Shown here: piece by piece, positions 1 to 9,864 of the stretch
Position numbering within the stretch: position 1 is the first letter of the stretch
How the letters are laid out: the number at the start of each line of letters is the position of its first letter
Notes under the pieces: model-generated
The model's input: the letters and a program-made list of their open reading frames with translations, nothing else
Told to the model about the DNA's origin: nothing
Database searches by the model: none
NCBI GenBank assembly: GCA_003349885.1
Contig: QFXC01000013.1
Coordinates: forward strand, 248,001 to 312,000
Direction of reading: 5' to 3'
From: an endosymbiont of Galathealinum brachiosum
GTDB taxonomy: Bacteria; Pseudomonadota; Gammaproteobacteria; SZUA-229
Length of the DNA: 64,000 bases
Position numbers and translations under genes: made by a program

Positions 1-1141
1 CAGACTTCATCTGTGTAGTTAAGGTATTTTCGGCCTGCGGGAATTTTTCAAATGTGAAACGTGGAATTTTTGTTACCACGTAATCAATTGAAGGTTCAAA
101 TGATGCAGGCGTCGCACCGCCAGTTATGTCATTGCTTAATTCATCCAGCGTATAACCTACCGCTAACTTTGCTGCTACTTTTGCAATTGGGAAACCCGTT
201 GCTTTTGAAGCTAATGCAGATGAACGTGAAACTCGTGGGTTCATTTCAATAATGGTCATACGGCCATCAGCAGGATTTACTGAGAATTGAACATTTGAAC
301 CACCGGTTTCAACGCCGATTTTACGTAACACCTTCAATGAAGCATCACGCATAATCTGGAATTCTTTATCCGTTAAGGTTTGTGCCGGCGCAACCGTTAT
401 AGAGTCACCTGTGTGAATCCCCATAGGGTCAAAGTTTTCTATTGAACAGATAATGATGCAATTATCATTTTTGTCTCGCACCACCTCCATTTCATATTCT
501 TTCCAACCGAGAATAGACTCTTCTACTAATAATTCTTTAGTTGGTGAAAGATCTAAACCGCGCTTACAAATTTCTTCAAATTCTTCTTTGTTATACGCAA
601 TACCACCACCGGAACCACCCATGGTGAATGATGGGCGTATGATCGTTGGAAAACCTACCATTGCCTGAACCTGATAAGCTTCTTCCATGCTATGCGCAAC
701 AGCAGCACGGGGCATATCTAAACCAATTTCTTCCATCGCAATTTTAAATTTCTCGCGATCTTCAGCCATGTCGATGGCTTCTTTTTGCGCACCGATCATT
801 TCTACATTAAATTTTTCCAGCACACCTTCACGATCTAAATCAAGCGCACAGTTCAATGCGGTTTGACCACCCATAGTAGGCAACAATGCATCCGGTTTTT
901 CTTTTTCTATAATTCGTGCAACCGTTTTCCAGGTGATCGGTTCAATATACGTCGCATCCGCCATACCCGGATCGGTCATGATTGTTGCTGGATTCGAGTT
1001 AACCAGAATGACACGGAAACCTTCTTCACGAAGCGCTTTACAGGCCTGGGCGCCGGAATAGTCAAACTCACACGCCTGACCAATTACGATTGGGCCTGCG
1101 CCTATAATTAATATACTTTTTATGTCGGTGCGTTTTGGCAT
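1..1141 (-). CDS. carB: Carbamoyl-phosphate synthase large subunit, N-terminal part
   Basis: This subunit makes carbamoyl phosphate from ammonia (supplied by CarA), bicarbonate and two ATP, for pyrimidine and arginine synthesis in the cytoplasm. About 380 residues are present; the gene runs off the left edge of the window. The start [21 protein letters not shown] is the usual CarB N terminus, and the first ATP-grasp (carboxyphosphate) domain follows with [23 protein letters not shown] and [20 protein letters not shown]. The ATG lies five bases after the carA stop, so the two are one operon. Truncation is due only to the window. Identity is certain from the motifs and the carA neighbour. Confidence 0.97.
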   Translation of the reverse strand, partial: MPKRTDIKSILIIGAGPIVIGQACEFDYSGAQACKALREEGFRVILVNSNPATIMTDPGMADATYIEPITWKTVARIIEKEKPDALLPTMGGQTALNCALDLDREGVLEKFNVEMIGAQKEAIDMAEDREKFKIAMEEIGLDMPRAAVAHSMEEAYQVQAMVGFPTIIRPSFTMGGSGGGIAYNKEEFEEICKRGLDLSPTKELLVEESILGWKEYEMEVVRDKNDNCIIICSIENFDPMGIHTGDSITVAPAQTLTDKEFQIMRDASLKVLRKIGVETGGSNVQFSVNPADGRMTIIEMNPRVSRSSALASKATGFPIAKVAAKLAVGYTLDELSNDITGGATPASFEPSIDYVVTKIPRFTFEKFPQAENTLTTQMKS

Positions 1142-1146
1142 GGTTT

Positions 1147-2280
1147 CTATCTTTTCTCAATCAGTTCAATAAAGTGATCAAATACGGGTGATACGTCATT
1201 GGGCCCCGGACTTGCTTCAGGGTGCCCCTGAAAACCAAATGCTGGTTTGTCGGTACGGTGAATTCCCTGCAAAGACCCATCAAACAGTGAACGATAAGTC
1301 GGTTTCAAATTATCCGGCAATGTCTCTTCATTCACAGCAAAACCGTGGTTCTGGCTTGAGATCATAACCGTTTTAGTTTCTGTATCCTGTACGGGATGGT
1401 TTGCACCGTGATGTCCAAATTTCATTTTTTCCGTTTGTGCGCCACAGGCTAAAGCCAGTAACTGGTGACCCAGGCAAATACCAAACATGGGTATATCAGT
1501 TTCTAAAACTTCTTTGATGGCGGTAATTGCATAATCACATGGCTCAGGATCACCTGGACCATTTGACAGGAACACCCCGTCTGGAGACATAGCTAACACA
1601 TCAGCAGCAGATGTTTTTGCCGGTACTACCGTTACCTTGCAACCACGATCAACCAGCATATTTAAAATATTACGTTTGATACCAAAATCGTAAGCAACTA
1701 CGTGATGAGATAAATCTTTAGCCTCAACCTGTTTATGAGTATTTGTCTCTATTCCCCAGCTACCCTGAGTCCACTCAAATGCTTTTTCAGTGGTTACTTC
1801 TTTTGCCAGATCCATGCCTTTTAAACCGGCAAATGCCTGTGCTTTTTCTATTGCTGCTTTTTCATCAATATTATCACCCGCAACGATGCAGGCATTTTGT
1901 GCACCTTTTTCTCGTAAGATGCGAGTTAAGCGACGCGTATCAATATCTGAAATCGCGACTACATTGTGCTTTTCAAGATATTCTGACAGTGTCATTTCAC
2001 TGCGCCAGTTGCTAGCGACTAACGGCAAGTCACGAATAACCAGACCCGCGGCATGCACCTGAGCAGATTCTTCATCGCCTGAGTTAACACCCGTATTACC
2101 AATGTGCGGATAGGTAAGCGTGACTATTTGTCTCGAATAAGATGGATCGGTAAGAATTTCCTGATAACCGGACATGGCAGTATTAAATACACACTCACCG
2201 ATTGACTCACCGGAAACACCAATGGATAAACCCCAGAACAGGCTACCATCTGCTAACGCTAACAGCGCTTTTTGACTCAT
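1147..2280 (-). CDS. carA: Carbamoyl-phosphate synthase small (glutaminase) subunit
   Basis: CarA hydrolyses glutamine and passes ammonia to CarB. The 377-residue protein has the CPSase small-chain N domain (about 1-150) and a class I glutamine amidotransferase domain with the nucleophile Cys in [14 protein letters not shown] (about residue 265) and the His/Glu of [11 protein letters not shown] near the C terminus. I chose the ATG at 2280 because GGAGG lies six bases upstream and the protein then begins [13 protein letters not shown] as in the family; a start 33 bases further upstream would add residues unlike the family. It is first in the carAB operon, with a likely extended -10 promoter about 95 bases upstream. 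Confidence 0.97.
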   Translation of the reverse strand: MSQKALLALADGSLFWGLSIGVSGESIGECVFNTAMSGYQEILTDPSYSRQIVTLTYPHIGNTGVNSGDEESAQVHAAGLVIRDLPLVASNWRSEMTLSEYLEKHNVVAISDIDTRRLTRILREKGAQNACIVAGDNIDEKAAIEKAQAFAGLKGMDLAKEVTTEKAFEWTQGSWGIETNTHKQVEAKDLSHHVVAYDFGIKRNILNMLVDRGCKVTVVPAKTSAADVLAMSPDGVFLSNGPGDPEPCDYAITAIKEVLETDIPMFGICLGHQLLALACGAQTEKMKFGHHGANHPVQDTETKTVMISSQNHGFAVNEETLPDNLKPTYRSLFDGSLQGIHRTDKPAFGFQGHPEASPGPNDVSPVFDHFIELIEKR

Positions 2281-2305
2281 TATGCCTCCGCTAAACATAC
2301 GAAAC

Positions 2306-2332
2306 GGGAGCAACCAATGAATGACTGCCCCC
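2306..2332 (-). promoter_or_regulatory. Hairpin in the carAB leader
   Basis: On the minus strand GGGGGCA and TGCTCCC can pair (7 bp with one G-U) around a 13-base loop, about 26 bases upstream of the carA start. No U run follows, so it is not a plain terminator. carAB is regulated in many bacteria, but a role for this hairpin is inference only. Confidence 0.25.
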
Positions 2333-2374
2333 GCCTAAGAATAAAGTATTAAAAATCGTGTAAAAATCCGGCTG

Positions 2375-2383
2375 AGTATAGCA
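2375..2383 (-). promoter_or_regulatory. Likely carAB promoter, extended -10 TGCTATACT
   Basis: The minus strand carries TGCTATACT, an extended -10 element (TGn followed by 5 of 6 bases of TATAAT). No good -35 is seen 17 bases upstream (TGGAGG), which is common for extended -10 promoters. It would give a leader of about 88 bases before carA. Confidence 0.45.
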
Positions 2384-2548
2384 AATATATGGAATCGCCT
2401 CCATTACTATTTGCTTATCTAGGTTGGTATTTTGTGGATAATTTTCCTGATTTATTTACTCAAAGTCAGGCCCAACTTTTTACAAATCTAATTCTTTGAG
2501 GTAATTCCGCTCAAATTAAGCACTCAAGTAAGTGACTTCGTATTACTT

Positions 2549-2606
2549 TTGATGGCATCACAGCAGGGGGACAGAGCGCAAAAAGCGGCAATCTTTCCCC
2601 GATGGA
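2549..2606. repeat. Dispersed hairpin repeat, copy A
   Basis: The segment runs from TTGATGGCATCA through GGGGACAGAGCGC, AAAAA, GCGG and TTTCCCCGATGGA. A closely similar segment lies at 63225-63278, near the other end of the window. Both fold into an imperfect hairpin with a GGGGA/TCCCC base and an A-rich loop. It sits between carA and tRNA-Glu in non-coding DNA. I see no ORF in it. It resembles a REP or MITE-like intergenic element; its class is unknown. Confidence 0.6.
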
Positions 2607-2646
2607 GTCATGTTATAACAGTGTAATTAAAGTTTTTTATAGACAT

Positions 2647-2678
2647 AAAAAAAGCCGGAACTCGTAAGTTCCGGCTTT
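2647..2678 (-). terminator. Intrinsic terminator of tRNA-Glu
   Basis: A perfect 12-bp stem, AAAGCCGGAACT with AGTTCCGGCTTT, closes a four-base loop and is followed on the minus strand by a run of T. It ends nine bases before the 3' CCA of the tRNA gene, so it terminates the monocistronic tRNA transcript. Confidence 0.9.
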
Positions 2679-2686
2679 AGTAATAG

Positions 2687-2762
2687 TGGCGTCCCCAAGG
2701 GGAGTCGAACCCCTGTTGCCTGGATGAAAACCAGGTGTCCTAGGCCTCTAGACGATGGGGAC
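2687..2762 (-). tRNA. tRNA-Glu (anticodon TTC)
   Basis: The minus strand gives a 76-base cloverleaf. The acceptor GTCCCCA pairs with TGGGGAC; the D arm, the anticodon arm CCTGG-TTTTCAT-CCAGG with anticodon TTC, and the T arm with GTTCGACTC are all intact. CCA is encoded. It has its own promoter and terminator, so it is a single-gene transcription unit. Confidence 0.97.
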
Positions 2763-2817
2763 GCAGTCCCATCTCGATCAGCACTCAAATAAAGAGACTC
2801 ATCAAAAGAGAGCGCGA

Positions 2818-2846
2818 ATTATAGGGAGCAATTTACCACCCGTCAA
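2818..2846 (-). promoter_or_regulatory. Sigma-70 promoter of tRNA-Glu
   Basis: On the minus strand TTGACG, a 17-base spacer and a perfect TATAAT are followed by the GC-rich discriminator TCGCGC. GC-rich discriminators are typical of stable-RNA promoters under stringent control. Transcription would start about 49 bases before the tRNA. Confidence 0.88.
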
Positions 2847-2936
2847 CAATATATTTAAGAAAATCCCCTTTATTTAAGTAATTCCTAATACTTAAAAGAT
2901 GCTTGCCATTTAAAACGGCCATAGGTTAGGGTTTGC

Positions 2937-2985
2937 GAGCTACTTTTCACAGGTAGCTCACATCCGCAGTGGAGCACATGATGTG
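2937..2985 (+). promoter_or_regulatory. Two inverted repeats upstream of the PEP-CTERM gene
   Basis: GAGCTAC (2937-2943) pairs with GTAGCTC (2953-2959), and CACATGATGTG (2975-2985) is a perfect palindrome 25 bases before the start codon. They may be an mRNA hairpin and an operator. No convincing -35/-10 pair was found nearby. The function is unknown. Confidence 0.3.
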
Positions 2986-3010
2986 ATCAAATTTAATATG
3001 GAGGTTTCAA

Positions 3011-3670
3011 ATGAAACACTTAAAAGTATCATTTACCCGATTATTTTTTTCTACGGGTTTTGTATTAGCGTGTATTTTCTCATCAACTGCTCAAACGGCT
3101 ACTGTCAGTGATTTATTAATTACCGAAATCATGGCAAACCCGTCAGCCGTTTCTGACACTCAGGGAGAATGGTTTGAATTATTTAACCCTACCAGTGAAA
3201 GCATAAACTTAAGCGGCTTAATGCTTTCAGACGACGGCAGTAATAACCATACCATTTCCACAGACAGCAGTTTACAAATAAGCTCTGGCAGTTACTTTGT
3301 AATGGCTCGTAATGGTAACAGCACCTTAAATGGAGGGTTCACTGCAGATTATGTTTACAGTGGCTTCTCATTAGGGAATAGCAGTGATCAGATTATTTTT
3401 TCTGACGCACTGGGAGAGTTGCTACGCCTGGATTACGACTCTGGTTTCGCACCAGCAGGTGCAAGCATGGAATTAATTGACGCAGTGATGCTGCCATCAA
3501 ATTATGCGGCAACAACAACCGCATTTGGTTCAGGCGATTTTGGTACACCTGGAACTGCGGGCTCATTTAACCACACAACCCCGTCACCTGTTCCATTACC
3601 CGCTAGCGCATGGCTTATGGGCTCAGGCTTACTGGGGCTAATTGGCCTTAGTCGTAAGTCACAGACCTGA
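3011..3670 (+). CDS. Lamin-tail-domain exported protein with VPLPA-type PEP-CTERM signal
   Basis: The 219-residue protein has an N-terminal signal peptide (about 1-30, hydrophobic stretch RLFFSTGFVLACIFSS), then a lamin-tail domain (about 34-165, beginning LLITEIMANPSA and containing EWFELFNP). It ends in a PEP-CTERM-like tail: VPLPASAWLMGSGLLGLIGL (194-213) plus SRKS. Such tails are cut by exosortases, which in many bacteria accompany exopolysaccharide loci; no exosortase gene lies in this window. GGAGG sits seven bases before the ATG. It is monocistronic and convergent with glnS. The last codons (SRKSQT) lie in an AGTCGTA repeat. Its role at the cell surface is inferred, not shown. Confidence 0.85.
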   Translation: MKHLKVSFTRLFFSTGFVLACIFSSTAQTATVSDLLITEIMANPSAVSDTQGEWFELFNPTSESINLSGLMLSDDGSNNHTISTDSSLQISSGSYFVMARNGNSTLNGGFTADYVYSGFSLGNSSDQIIFSDALGELLRLDYDSGFAPAGASMELIDAVMLPSNYAATTTAFGSGDFGTPGTAGSFNHTTPSPVPLPASAWLMGSGLLGLIGLSRKSQT

Positions 3671-3749
3671 TAAACAGTTTTTCTTTTAACCCTTCCAGTT
3701 TCCAACCACTGCGGGAAACTGGAAGACTTACGATCAATGACTTAAGACT
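3650..3749. repeat. Inward-facing AGTCGTA heptamer element 1, with central hairpin
   Basis: On the plus strand AGTCGTA AGTCACA (3650-3663) forms the 3' end of the lamin-tail gene. On the minus strand AGTCTTA AGTCATT GATCGTA AGTCTTC (3749 down to 3722) overlaps the stop codon of glnS. Both arrays point toward the shared intergenic region, with a 12-bp hairpin between them. The same arrangement recurs at 23269-23436 and 41728-41909. Confidence 0.55.
3692..3725. terminator. Inverted repeat between convergent genes
   Basis: CTTCCAGTTTCC (3692-3703) and GGAAACTGGAAG (3714-3725) form a perfect 12-bp stem with a 10-base loop. Its position between the ends of the lamin-tail gene and glnS suggests a bidirectional terminator, but neither side has a good T run. 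Confidence 0.5.
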
Positions 3750-5427
3750 TCTTTTCTTCCTTAGCCCATGAGTCACGAAGCGTCACAGTACGGTTAAACA
3801 CCAGATCATCAGGCGAACCCGCATCACGACAAAAATAACCTTCACGCTCAAACTGAAAACGCTCACCTGATTCAGCATCTGCCAATGCAGGCTCAAGCAT
3901 GCATTGTTTTAACACAAGAAGTGAACCCGGGTTCATACGCTCTTTAAAATCAATACCGTCTTTACCATCATCAGGCGTTGGATGATTAAACAGGCGATCA
4001 TATAGGCGCACCTCTGCCTGTATAGCATGAGCTACTGATACCCAGTGAATAACCCCCTTCACTTTACGACCCTCCGGTTTTTTACCTAAAGTATCAGGGT
4101 CATATGAACAACGCAGCTCTGTAATTTCACCCTGCTCATCTTTAATAACCTGATCACAACGAATCACATAACCTGAACGCAAACGCACCTCTTTATCCAA
4201 CACCAGGCGTTTAAATTTATTATTGGCCGATTCGCGAAAATCCTCTCTATCTATATAAACTTCACGACTAAAAGGCACACTACGTTTACCAAAATCTTCG
4301 TTTTGAGGGTGATTAGGAACATTTAACTCTTCGACTTTATCTTCAGGATAGTTCTCAATAACTACCTTAAGCGGATTCATAACAGCAAGGCGTCGAGGCG
4401 CGTTAACATTAAGGTCTTCACGAATGGTTGCTTCCAACATGCCCATTTCAACAGAGTTTTCGACTTTACTTATACCAATACGAATACAAAACTCACGAAT
4501 AGAGCCCGGAGTAAAACCACGTCGCCGCAAACCCGCAATAGTTGGTAAACGAGGATCATCCCAACCACTAACCAGTTTTTCATCAACCAACTGAGTCAAT
4601 TTACGTTTACTCATCACCGTATACTGCAAATTCAAACGAGAAAATTCGATTTGCTGTGGATGACATTCAATTGAAATATTATCCAGCACCCAGTCATACA
4701 AAGGGCGATGATCGGCAAACTCAAGTGTACAAAGAGAATGAGTAATACCTTCAATTGCATCTGAAATGGGATGAGTGAAATCATACATTGGATAAATAGA
4801 CCACGCATCTCCTGTTTGATGATGCTCAACCCCTTTTCGAATTCGATAAAGCATTGGGTCACGCATATTTATATTGGGCGAAGCCATATCAATTTTGGCA
4901 CGCAAAACCCGCACACCATTATCAAATTCACCCTTTTTCATACGCTCGAACAAATCAAGATTCTCTTCAACAGAACGATCACGATACGGACTGTTCTTAC
5001 CCGCTTCTTTTAACGAGCCACGATATTCACGGGTTTCTTCCGCATTTAAATCACAGACATATGCCTTTCCTGCTTTAATTAACTCAAGCGCATACTCAAA
5101 CAACTGATCAAAATAACTCGACGAATAATACAAACGATCCTGCCAGTCAAAGCCCAGCCACTTAACATCTTCCTGAATCGAATTAACGAAATCAACATCC
5201 TCTTTTTCAGGGTTGGTATCGTCAAATCGCAGGTTACAGGTGCCGTTATAATCTTCAGCAACACCAAAATTCAGCACTATAGATTTAGCGTGCCCAATAT
5301 GTAAATAACCATTTGGCTCAGGTGGAAAACGAGTAGCGACTTTGCCATCATTTTTATTTGCGGCGAGATCCGCATCGATGATATGACGAATAAAATTTGC
5401 AGGTTTTGTGGTTTCTTCTGTGCTCAT
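3742..5427 (-). CDS. glnS: Glutaminyl-tRNA synthetase
   Basis: This class I synthetase charges tRNA-Gln with glutamine. It has 561 residues, the normal bacterial length. The HIGH signature is in [15 protein letters not shown] (about 35-49) and the KMSKS loop is VMSKRKL (about 270). The C-terminal anticodon-binding beta barrels include [11 protein letters not shown]. It is monocistronic, with a possible promoter 40-65 bases upstream (TAAAAT -10). The final codons AAG TCT TAA lie in a heptamer repeat, as at the ends of the lamin-tail gene and queG. Confidence 0.97.
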   Translation of the reverse strand: MSTEETTKPANFIRHIIDADLAANKNDGKVATRFPPEPNGYLHIGHAKSIVLNFGVAEDYNGTCNLRFDDTNPEKEDVDFVNSIQEDVKWLGFDWQDRLYYSSSYFDQLFEYALELIKAGKAYVCDLNAEETREYRGSLKEAGKNSPYRDRSVEENLDLFERMKKGEFDNGVRVLRAKIDMASPNINMRDPMLYRIRKGVEHHQTGDAWSIYPMYDFTHPISDAIEGITHSLCTLEFADHRPLYDWVLDNISIECHPQQIEFSRLNLQYTVMSKRKLTQLVDEKLVSGWDDPRLPTIAGLRRRGFTPGSIREFCIRIGISKVENSVEMGMLEATIREDLNVNAPRRLAVMNPLKVVIENYPEDKVEELNVPNHPQNEDFGKRSVPFSREVYIDREDFRESANNKFKRLVLDKEVRLRSGYVIRCDQVIKDEQGEITELRCSYDPDTLGKKPEGRKVKGVIHWVSVAHAIQAEVRLYDRLFNHPTPDDGKDGIDFKERMNPGSLLVLKQCMLEPALADAESGERFQFEREGYFCRDAGSPDDLVFNRTVTLRDSWAKEEKKS

Positions 5428-5465
5428 TACTTGTTGATTCTGTGGTTAATTTTGAATTGGCGGGT

Positions 5466-5494
5466 ATTTTAGCCTTTATTAATGAAAGTTATAA
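5466..5494 (-). promoter_or_regulatory. Possible glnS promoter
   Basis: The minus strand reads TTATAA, a 17-base spacer, then TAAAAT followed by ACCCGCC. The -10 is good and the -35 weak. Transcription would begin about 30 bases before the glnS start codon. Confidence 0.4.
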
Positions 5495-5502
5495 GATGCA
5501 AA

Positions 5503-5531
5503 AACAAAATCCCCCTCTTTTTCAAGAGCGG
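5503..5531 (-). terminator. Possible terminator after galE
   Basis: On the minus strand CCGCTCTT and AAGAGGGG can pair (7 of 8) around a GAAA tetraloop, followed by GATTTTGTTTTT. It lies 60 bases after the galE stop and would end the polysaccharide-side transcript before glnS. Confidence 0.45.
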
Positions 5532-5590
5532 AATTAAGGAGAGTTAGCATTATTTAATTTATAACTCCAGGCAAACTACTAAGGTGATAC

Positions 5591-6571
5591 CTAACCCCAC
5601 TCGGAGTATTTCAGCTCCCACTCCCAGGCATGCCGTAAAATCACATCTAGCCCGGCAAATTCTGGCTTCCAGCCTAACTCCTTCTGCAATAAAGAAGAAT
5701 CTGCTACCAGTCGAGCCGGATCACCATCACGTCGCTCGCCCATCAATACTGTAAAATCTTTACCTGTGACTTCTTTAGCTATATCGATCAACTCTTTAAT
5801 AGAATAGCCAAGACCATTACCCATGTTGTACGCTTTTGTTTCACCACCAGCAACCAGATGCTCCAGCCCCAACAAATGCGCACTACATAAATCATTAATA
5901 TGTATATAATCACGTATACAGGTCCCATCGGGCGTATCGTAATCAGCACCAAAAATAGTAATATTGTCACGACGGCCTGAAGCGGCCTGCAACACAAGAG
6001 GGATTAAATGAGTTTCTGGTATATGTCGCTCACCCAACTCTCCATCAGGATCAGCACCCGCAGCATTAAAATAACGCAAACTAACTGACTTCAAACCATA
6101 GGCATGGTCAAAATCGCGAAGAATTTGCTCAACCATTAATTTACTGTGACCATACGGGTTAATAGGTTTCTGAGAATGCGCTTCATCAATGGGCGTATAA
6201 TCAGGTTCACCAAATGTGGCCGCAGTTGATGAGAAAATAAAACTCTTAACTCCATGATCAACCATCGCATCAAGCAATACCTGCGTATTGCTTACATTAT
6301 TACGATAATACATAGATGGCTTTTCAACGGATTCACCCACCTGGATATAAGAAGCAAAATGCATCACTCCATCAAAGTTATTATCAGAAAATAACTTATC
6401 TAATAAACTTTCATCGGCAATATCACCTTCTACAAACTCACCATACTTAACCGCATCTTTATAACCATTTGAGAGATTATCTAAAGTAATTACATCATGA
6501 CCTGCTTTGTTAAGCATTTTCACCATGTGGGAACCAATATAACCCGCACCGCCGACGACTAAAACTTTCAT
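5591..6571 (-). CDS. galE: UDP-glucose 4-epimerase
   Basis: GalE interconverts UDP-glucose and UDP-galactose, a precursor for surface polysaccharides. The 326-residue extended SDR protein has the NAD motif GGAGYIGSH (7-15), the catalytic Ser/Thr region FSSTAATFG and the YxxxK motif in YGHSKLMVEQ (Tyr about 148). The sequence YFNAAGADPDGE(L)GE is typical of GalE. AGGA precedes the ATG by about eight bases. It is the last gene on the downstream side of the polysaccharide locus, about 175 bases after the membrane polymerase-like gene, so it probably serves that locus. Confidence 0.95.
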   Translation of the reverse strand: MKVLVVGGAGYIGSHMVKMLNKAGHDVITLDNLSNGYKDAVKYGEFVEGDIADESLLDKLFSDNNFDGVMHFASYIQVGESVEKPSMYYRNNVSNTQVLLDAMVDHGVKSFIFSSTAATFGEPDYTPIDEAHSQKPINPYGHSKLMVEQILRDFDHAYGLKSVSLRYFNAAGADPDGELGERHIPETHLIPLVLQAASGRRDNITIFGADYDTPDGTCIRDYIHINDLCSAHLLGLEHLVAGGETKAYNMGNGLGYSIKELIDIAKEVTGKDFTVLMGERRDGDPARLVADSSLLQKELGWKPEFAGLDVILRHAWEWELKYSEWG

Positions 6572-6745
6572 TTAATTATCCTGTAAACCAGTGTGTTTTT
6601 ATAAAAAATATATTTCCACAAGAACCACTTTACATAAAACAGCCTATAAGAATAAATTCACACCTATAACCATCACTCGATTCTTGCGTGAAGGGAAGCT
6701 GTTAATGATACAGGCACGATACAAAAACAAGCCAGAAAAAAATGA

Positions 6746-8128
6746 CTAATGAGCAATAACCTTTTTATCATCATTATGATTAAAAACTTCATCACCAGGG
6801 TCGCGAATACCCGCCATAAACAAAGCCAAATAAAAGATAAAAAACGAAACCGTACGAGAACGCTCAAGCAAGCTTTCTGACATATTGAAAATAATAAAGC
6901 CTACCATCAATAACAGTCCAGCTAATGCAATAGCTTTAGTATCATCAGATTTTTCTGGTGATCTACAAGCGTTATAGAATATTCGAGAAGGTATAAAAAA
7001 TAACAGAATAATAGCTAATAATGCGAATACTCCACCACTTACCATTGCAGAAAAATATTGGTTATGCGGGTGACTCCAGTTACTAATCGATTTATTTCTT
7101 TCACCTTTAGACACCAGTATTTTAGCATTTTCCTGATAATGCCCCCAACCAACTCCAATCAATGGGTTATCTATAAAAATAGACCATGAGGCCTGCCACA
7201 TTTCAAAACGAGATGTAACCGAGGTACCCCCAGCCGTTTTCATTTCTTTTACTGTGAAGTATTTTTGCATATTATCAATCGTTCTATCCATCCTCACCTT
7301 AACACCAGATTGCGGCACATGATAAGCGGCAACAAATATACTTCCCACTACAACTAAGCTTAATAAAATTTTTAACTTTGATAAGTGAAGTGAAGAAAAA
7401 CGTAAAAACACAATTGCTAAAAAAGGAATAGCTACCCAACCACCACGAGATTGAGACAAAATACTTGCCAGAAGACCACAAATCACAGCAACCACAGGCA
7501 GTAACGTAAACCAACGCCCCTGTGATTTAAACCAGGAAAGCCCTGCTAACGACATTACCCCCATTAACAATGCTAAGTTACCATAAATAATAGGATGCGT
7601 AACACCATAAGCTCGTCCACGATATTTAGGGTCATAATAAATACCATTTGTAATTTGATAAACACCAACAAGAGCAGAAATAATAGCCCCTAAAGCTAGA
7701 CCATACCAAATCCATTCTGGTTTAATTCGAACTGTTTTAAAATAATAATAAACTGGAATAACCATCAAAAGATATACGAATTTCCCAAGCTTTTTAGAAG
7801 CCATATGGTCGATTCCAGACAATGCAGTAGACAATACCGCCACAATCACAACAAATACGATCGAAAAATAAAACACCCGATCTTTATGTTTGATTCGCTG
7901 AACCACTTCAAATGGAAATAAATATAAGGATACTGAACTGAAAAAAGCCAAGACAACAACCAATCCGGAGACAGAATGCAACACAGTAGAAGAAAGAGGG
8001 AAAATCAATAAGTAAATAACAGACATCAAGCTCATTACTCTATACCGAGTAGAGCTAACGGCTAACGCCTGATCCTGTGAATTAAGATAAATATCCAAAA
8101 AACATCCGCAAATAGCTAAAAAGAACAC
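6746..8128 (-). CDS. O-antigen ligase/polymerase-like membrane protein (Wzy_C family)
   Basis: The protein has 460 residues if started at the GTG at 8128, and 429 if started at the in-frame ATG at 8035. It has about ten hydrophobic segments and a large loop before SRFEMWQASWSIFIDNPLIGVGWGHY; this and the following SHPHNQYFSAMVSGG are hallmarks of the Wzy_C/WaaL/RfaL family, which joins or polymerises lipid-linked glycans at the periplasmic face. Ligase and polymerase cannot be told apart by sequence. A second protein of this type lies at 12971-14449, so one may be the polymerase and the other the ligase. The start is uncertain since neither candidate has a strong ribosome site. Confidence 0.8.
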   Translation of the reverse strand: MFFLAICGCFLDIYLNSQDQALAVSSTRYRVMSLMSVIYLLIFPLSSTVLHSVSGLVVVLAFFSSVSLYLFPFEVVQRIKHKDRVFYFSIVFVVIVAVLSTALSGIDHMASKKLGKFVYLLMVIPVYYYFKTVRIKPEWIWYGLALGAIISALVGVYQITNGIYYDPKYRGRAYGVTHPIIYGNLALLMGVMSLAGLSWFKSQGRWFTLLPVVAVICGLLASILSQSRGGWVAIPFLAIVFLRFSSLHLSKLKILLSLVVVGSIFVAAYHVPQSGVKVRMDRTIDNMQKYFTVKEMKTAGGTSVTSRFEMWQASWSIFIDNPLIGVGWGHYQENAKILVSKGERNKSISNWSHPHNQYFSAMVSGGVFALLAIILLFFIPSRIFYNACRSPEKSDDTKAIALAGLLLMVGFIIFNMSESLLERSRTVSFFIFYLALFMAGIRDPGDEVFNHNDDKKVIAH

Positions 8129-8354
8129 TTGCCTTTATTTACTTTAAAATCAACAAGTTACAATATAAACCATCTAAAAACAAACCGAATTATAACCGTT
8201 ATTTAAACAACTATCTACTTTCACTCTCTCAAAAAAAGAGGAAACACAAATAATACAGAGGTCTACCAGATAAACTATAAGCTACGCATATATAGCCGAA
8301 TATTTTGACTTTCATTCCCCCCTTAGAAAAAGAGAAACAAAGAGGAATTAATAT

Positions 8355-9776
8355 CTAATAAGCATTCTTACCAACAAATCCCTTAAATATAGTCAAAAAA
8401 ATAATTTTCAAATCAAACCAAAGCGACCAGTTCTCAATATAAAACAAATCAAATTCAACCCGCTTCTTCATCTTATCCAAAGTATCCGTCTCACCACGAT
8501 ACCCATTAACCTGTGCCCAGCCCGTAATTCCAGGCTTCACCATGTGGCGCAACATATACTTATTAACCTGATCTTTGTACATTTCATTATGTTGTACAGC
8601 ATGGGGCCTTGGTCCAACAATAGACATACGCCCCTGCATTACATTATAAAACTGGGGCAATTCATCTAAACTGGTACGCCGTAAAAAAGCTCCTAATGGC
8701 GTTATACGGCTGTCGTTTTTAGATGCCTGAGTAATACAACCTTCGTCTTCTGCATGCACCTCCATAGTTCTAAACTTGTACACATTAATAATTCTACCAT
8801 CCCAACCATGACGCCTTTGTTTAAATAAAATAGGCCCTGGAGATATCGCTTTTATAGCAATAGATATAGCTAAAAGAAGTGGACAAATTAATATAAAAAT
8901 ACACAAGGCCAACAATCTATCTTCAATAGCTTTTATCAACTGATTAGACCCACCCATAGGCGTATCAGATAAATTAACCGCTGGTAAACCAGCAATTTCA
9001 GTCATTGAGTGATTTAATAATGAAAAACCAAAAATATCAGGGATTAGTTTAATGTTTACAGGGTGATGCCTAAGCTCATACAGTAACTCTTTAACTCTCT
9101 GCTCTGCCCTTAATGGTAACGCAATCCAAACCTCATCTACATGGACATGGCCATTATTAAAAAAAGCCTCAACATCAGATATCCCGCCCGTTACCTTATA
9201 TTCACCTACCATTTCACCATGTAAATGCTCATCATCATCAAACAAGGCTACTATATTAAAACCCATCCAAGGCGATTCATTTACCTGATTAATCAATCTT
9301 TCGCCTAAATCACCCGCACCAACAACGATAACTCGGCGAAAGTTTTTACCTTTCATACGCTGGTATTGTAAAAAGCCAAAAATAAACATACGAAAGGTAA
9401 GCAAAGAAGCCAGTCCGAGCATCATCCACCAACCTAGCCATAATCGAGAATAATCAGCTGAGATTTTCAAACTAAATAAGATAATTATCATCAGCAATAC
9501 AACGGTTAACCATGCCAAGAATATACTTCTAGCTTGCTTTAAAAGACTTTGACCACGCCAAGAGGCATATAAACCAAATGATGGGAATATTATTACAACA
9601 CAAAAAATGGCGAATAAAACAAGAGAACGATAATCATGAGGCAATAAAGCCTCATTAAAAGGAAATCGAACGAAATATGCAGCAATTGCCGCTATAACAA
9701 CAACCAGTGGATCTGCAACTCGTGAAAAGAGATTTATAAAACCAGAGTAACTTTTAAATATTGATTTGCCAAACAC
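8355..9776 (-). CDS. Undecaprenyl-phosphate sugar phosphotransferase, WcaJ/WbaP type
   Basis: This enzyme starts repeat-unit synthesis by moving a sugar-1-phosphate (probably glucose or galactose) to undecaprenyl phosphate at the inner membrane. It has 473 residues: four or five N-terminal membrane segments (about 15-140), a Rossmann-like domain with RVIVVGAGDLGERLI (about 148-165), another hydrophobic segment (about 290-310), and the C-terminal bacterial sugar transferase domain with FKQRRHGWDGR, VYKFRTM, LRRTSLDELPQFYNV and SIVGPRPHA. The polyprenyl glycosylphosphotransferase domain is full length. It is the only initiating transferase seen in the locus. The exact sugar is not predictable. 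Confidence 0.9.
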   Translation of the reverse strand: MFGKSIFKSYSGFINLFSRVADPLVVVIAAIAAYFVRFPFNEALLPHDYRSLVLFAIFCVVIIFPSFGLYASWRGQSLLKQARSIFLAWLTVVLLMIIILFSLKISADYSRLWLGWWMMLGLASLLTFRMFIFGFLQYQRMKGKNFRRVIVVGAGDLGERLINQVNESPWMGFNIVALFDDDEHLHGEMVGEYKVTGGISDVEAFFNNGHVHVDEVWIALPLRAEQRVKELLYELRHHPVNIKLIPDIFGFSLLNHSMTEIAGLPAVNLSDTPMGGSNQLIKAIEDRLLALCIFILICPLLLAISIAIKAISPGPILFKQRRHGWDGRIINVYKFRTMEVHAEDEGCITQASKNDSRITPLGAFLRRTSLDELPQFYNVMQGRMSIVGPRPHAVQHNEMYKDQVNKYMLRHMVKPGITGWAQVNGYRGETDTLDKMKKRVEFDLFYIENWSLWFDLKIIFLTIFKGFVGKNAY

Positions 9777-9864
9777 GCTGTGGATGAGTCCTGATAGAAT
9801 TTAAGGACATTATAAGCCAATTTATTGAATTGAAATAGGCGATTTCTATATATTGAAATAAAAA

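Noticed and set aside
1743..2062. Open frames of about 90 codons antisense to carA
   Set aside because: They are shadows of the carA coding frame, with no ribosome site and no protein-like sequence.
2920..2945. Possible sigma-54 promoter upstream of the lamin-tail gene (GGTTAGGGTTTGC)
   Set aside because: GG and GC are nine bases apart instead of ten, and the rest of the consensus TGGCAC/TTGC is not matched.
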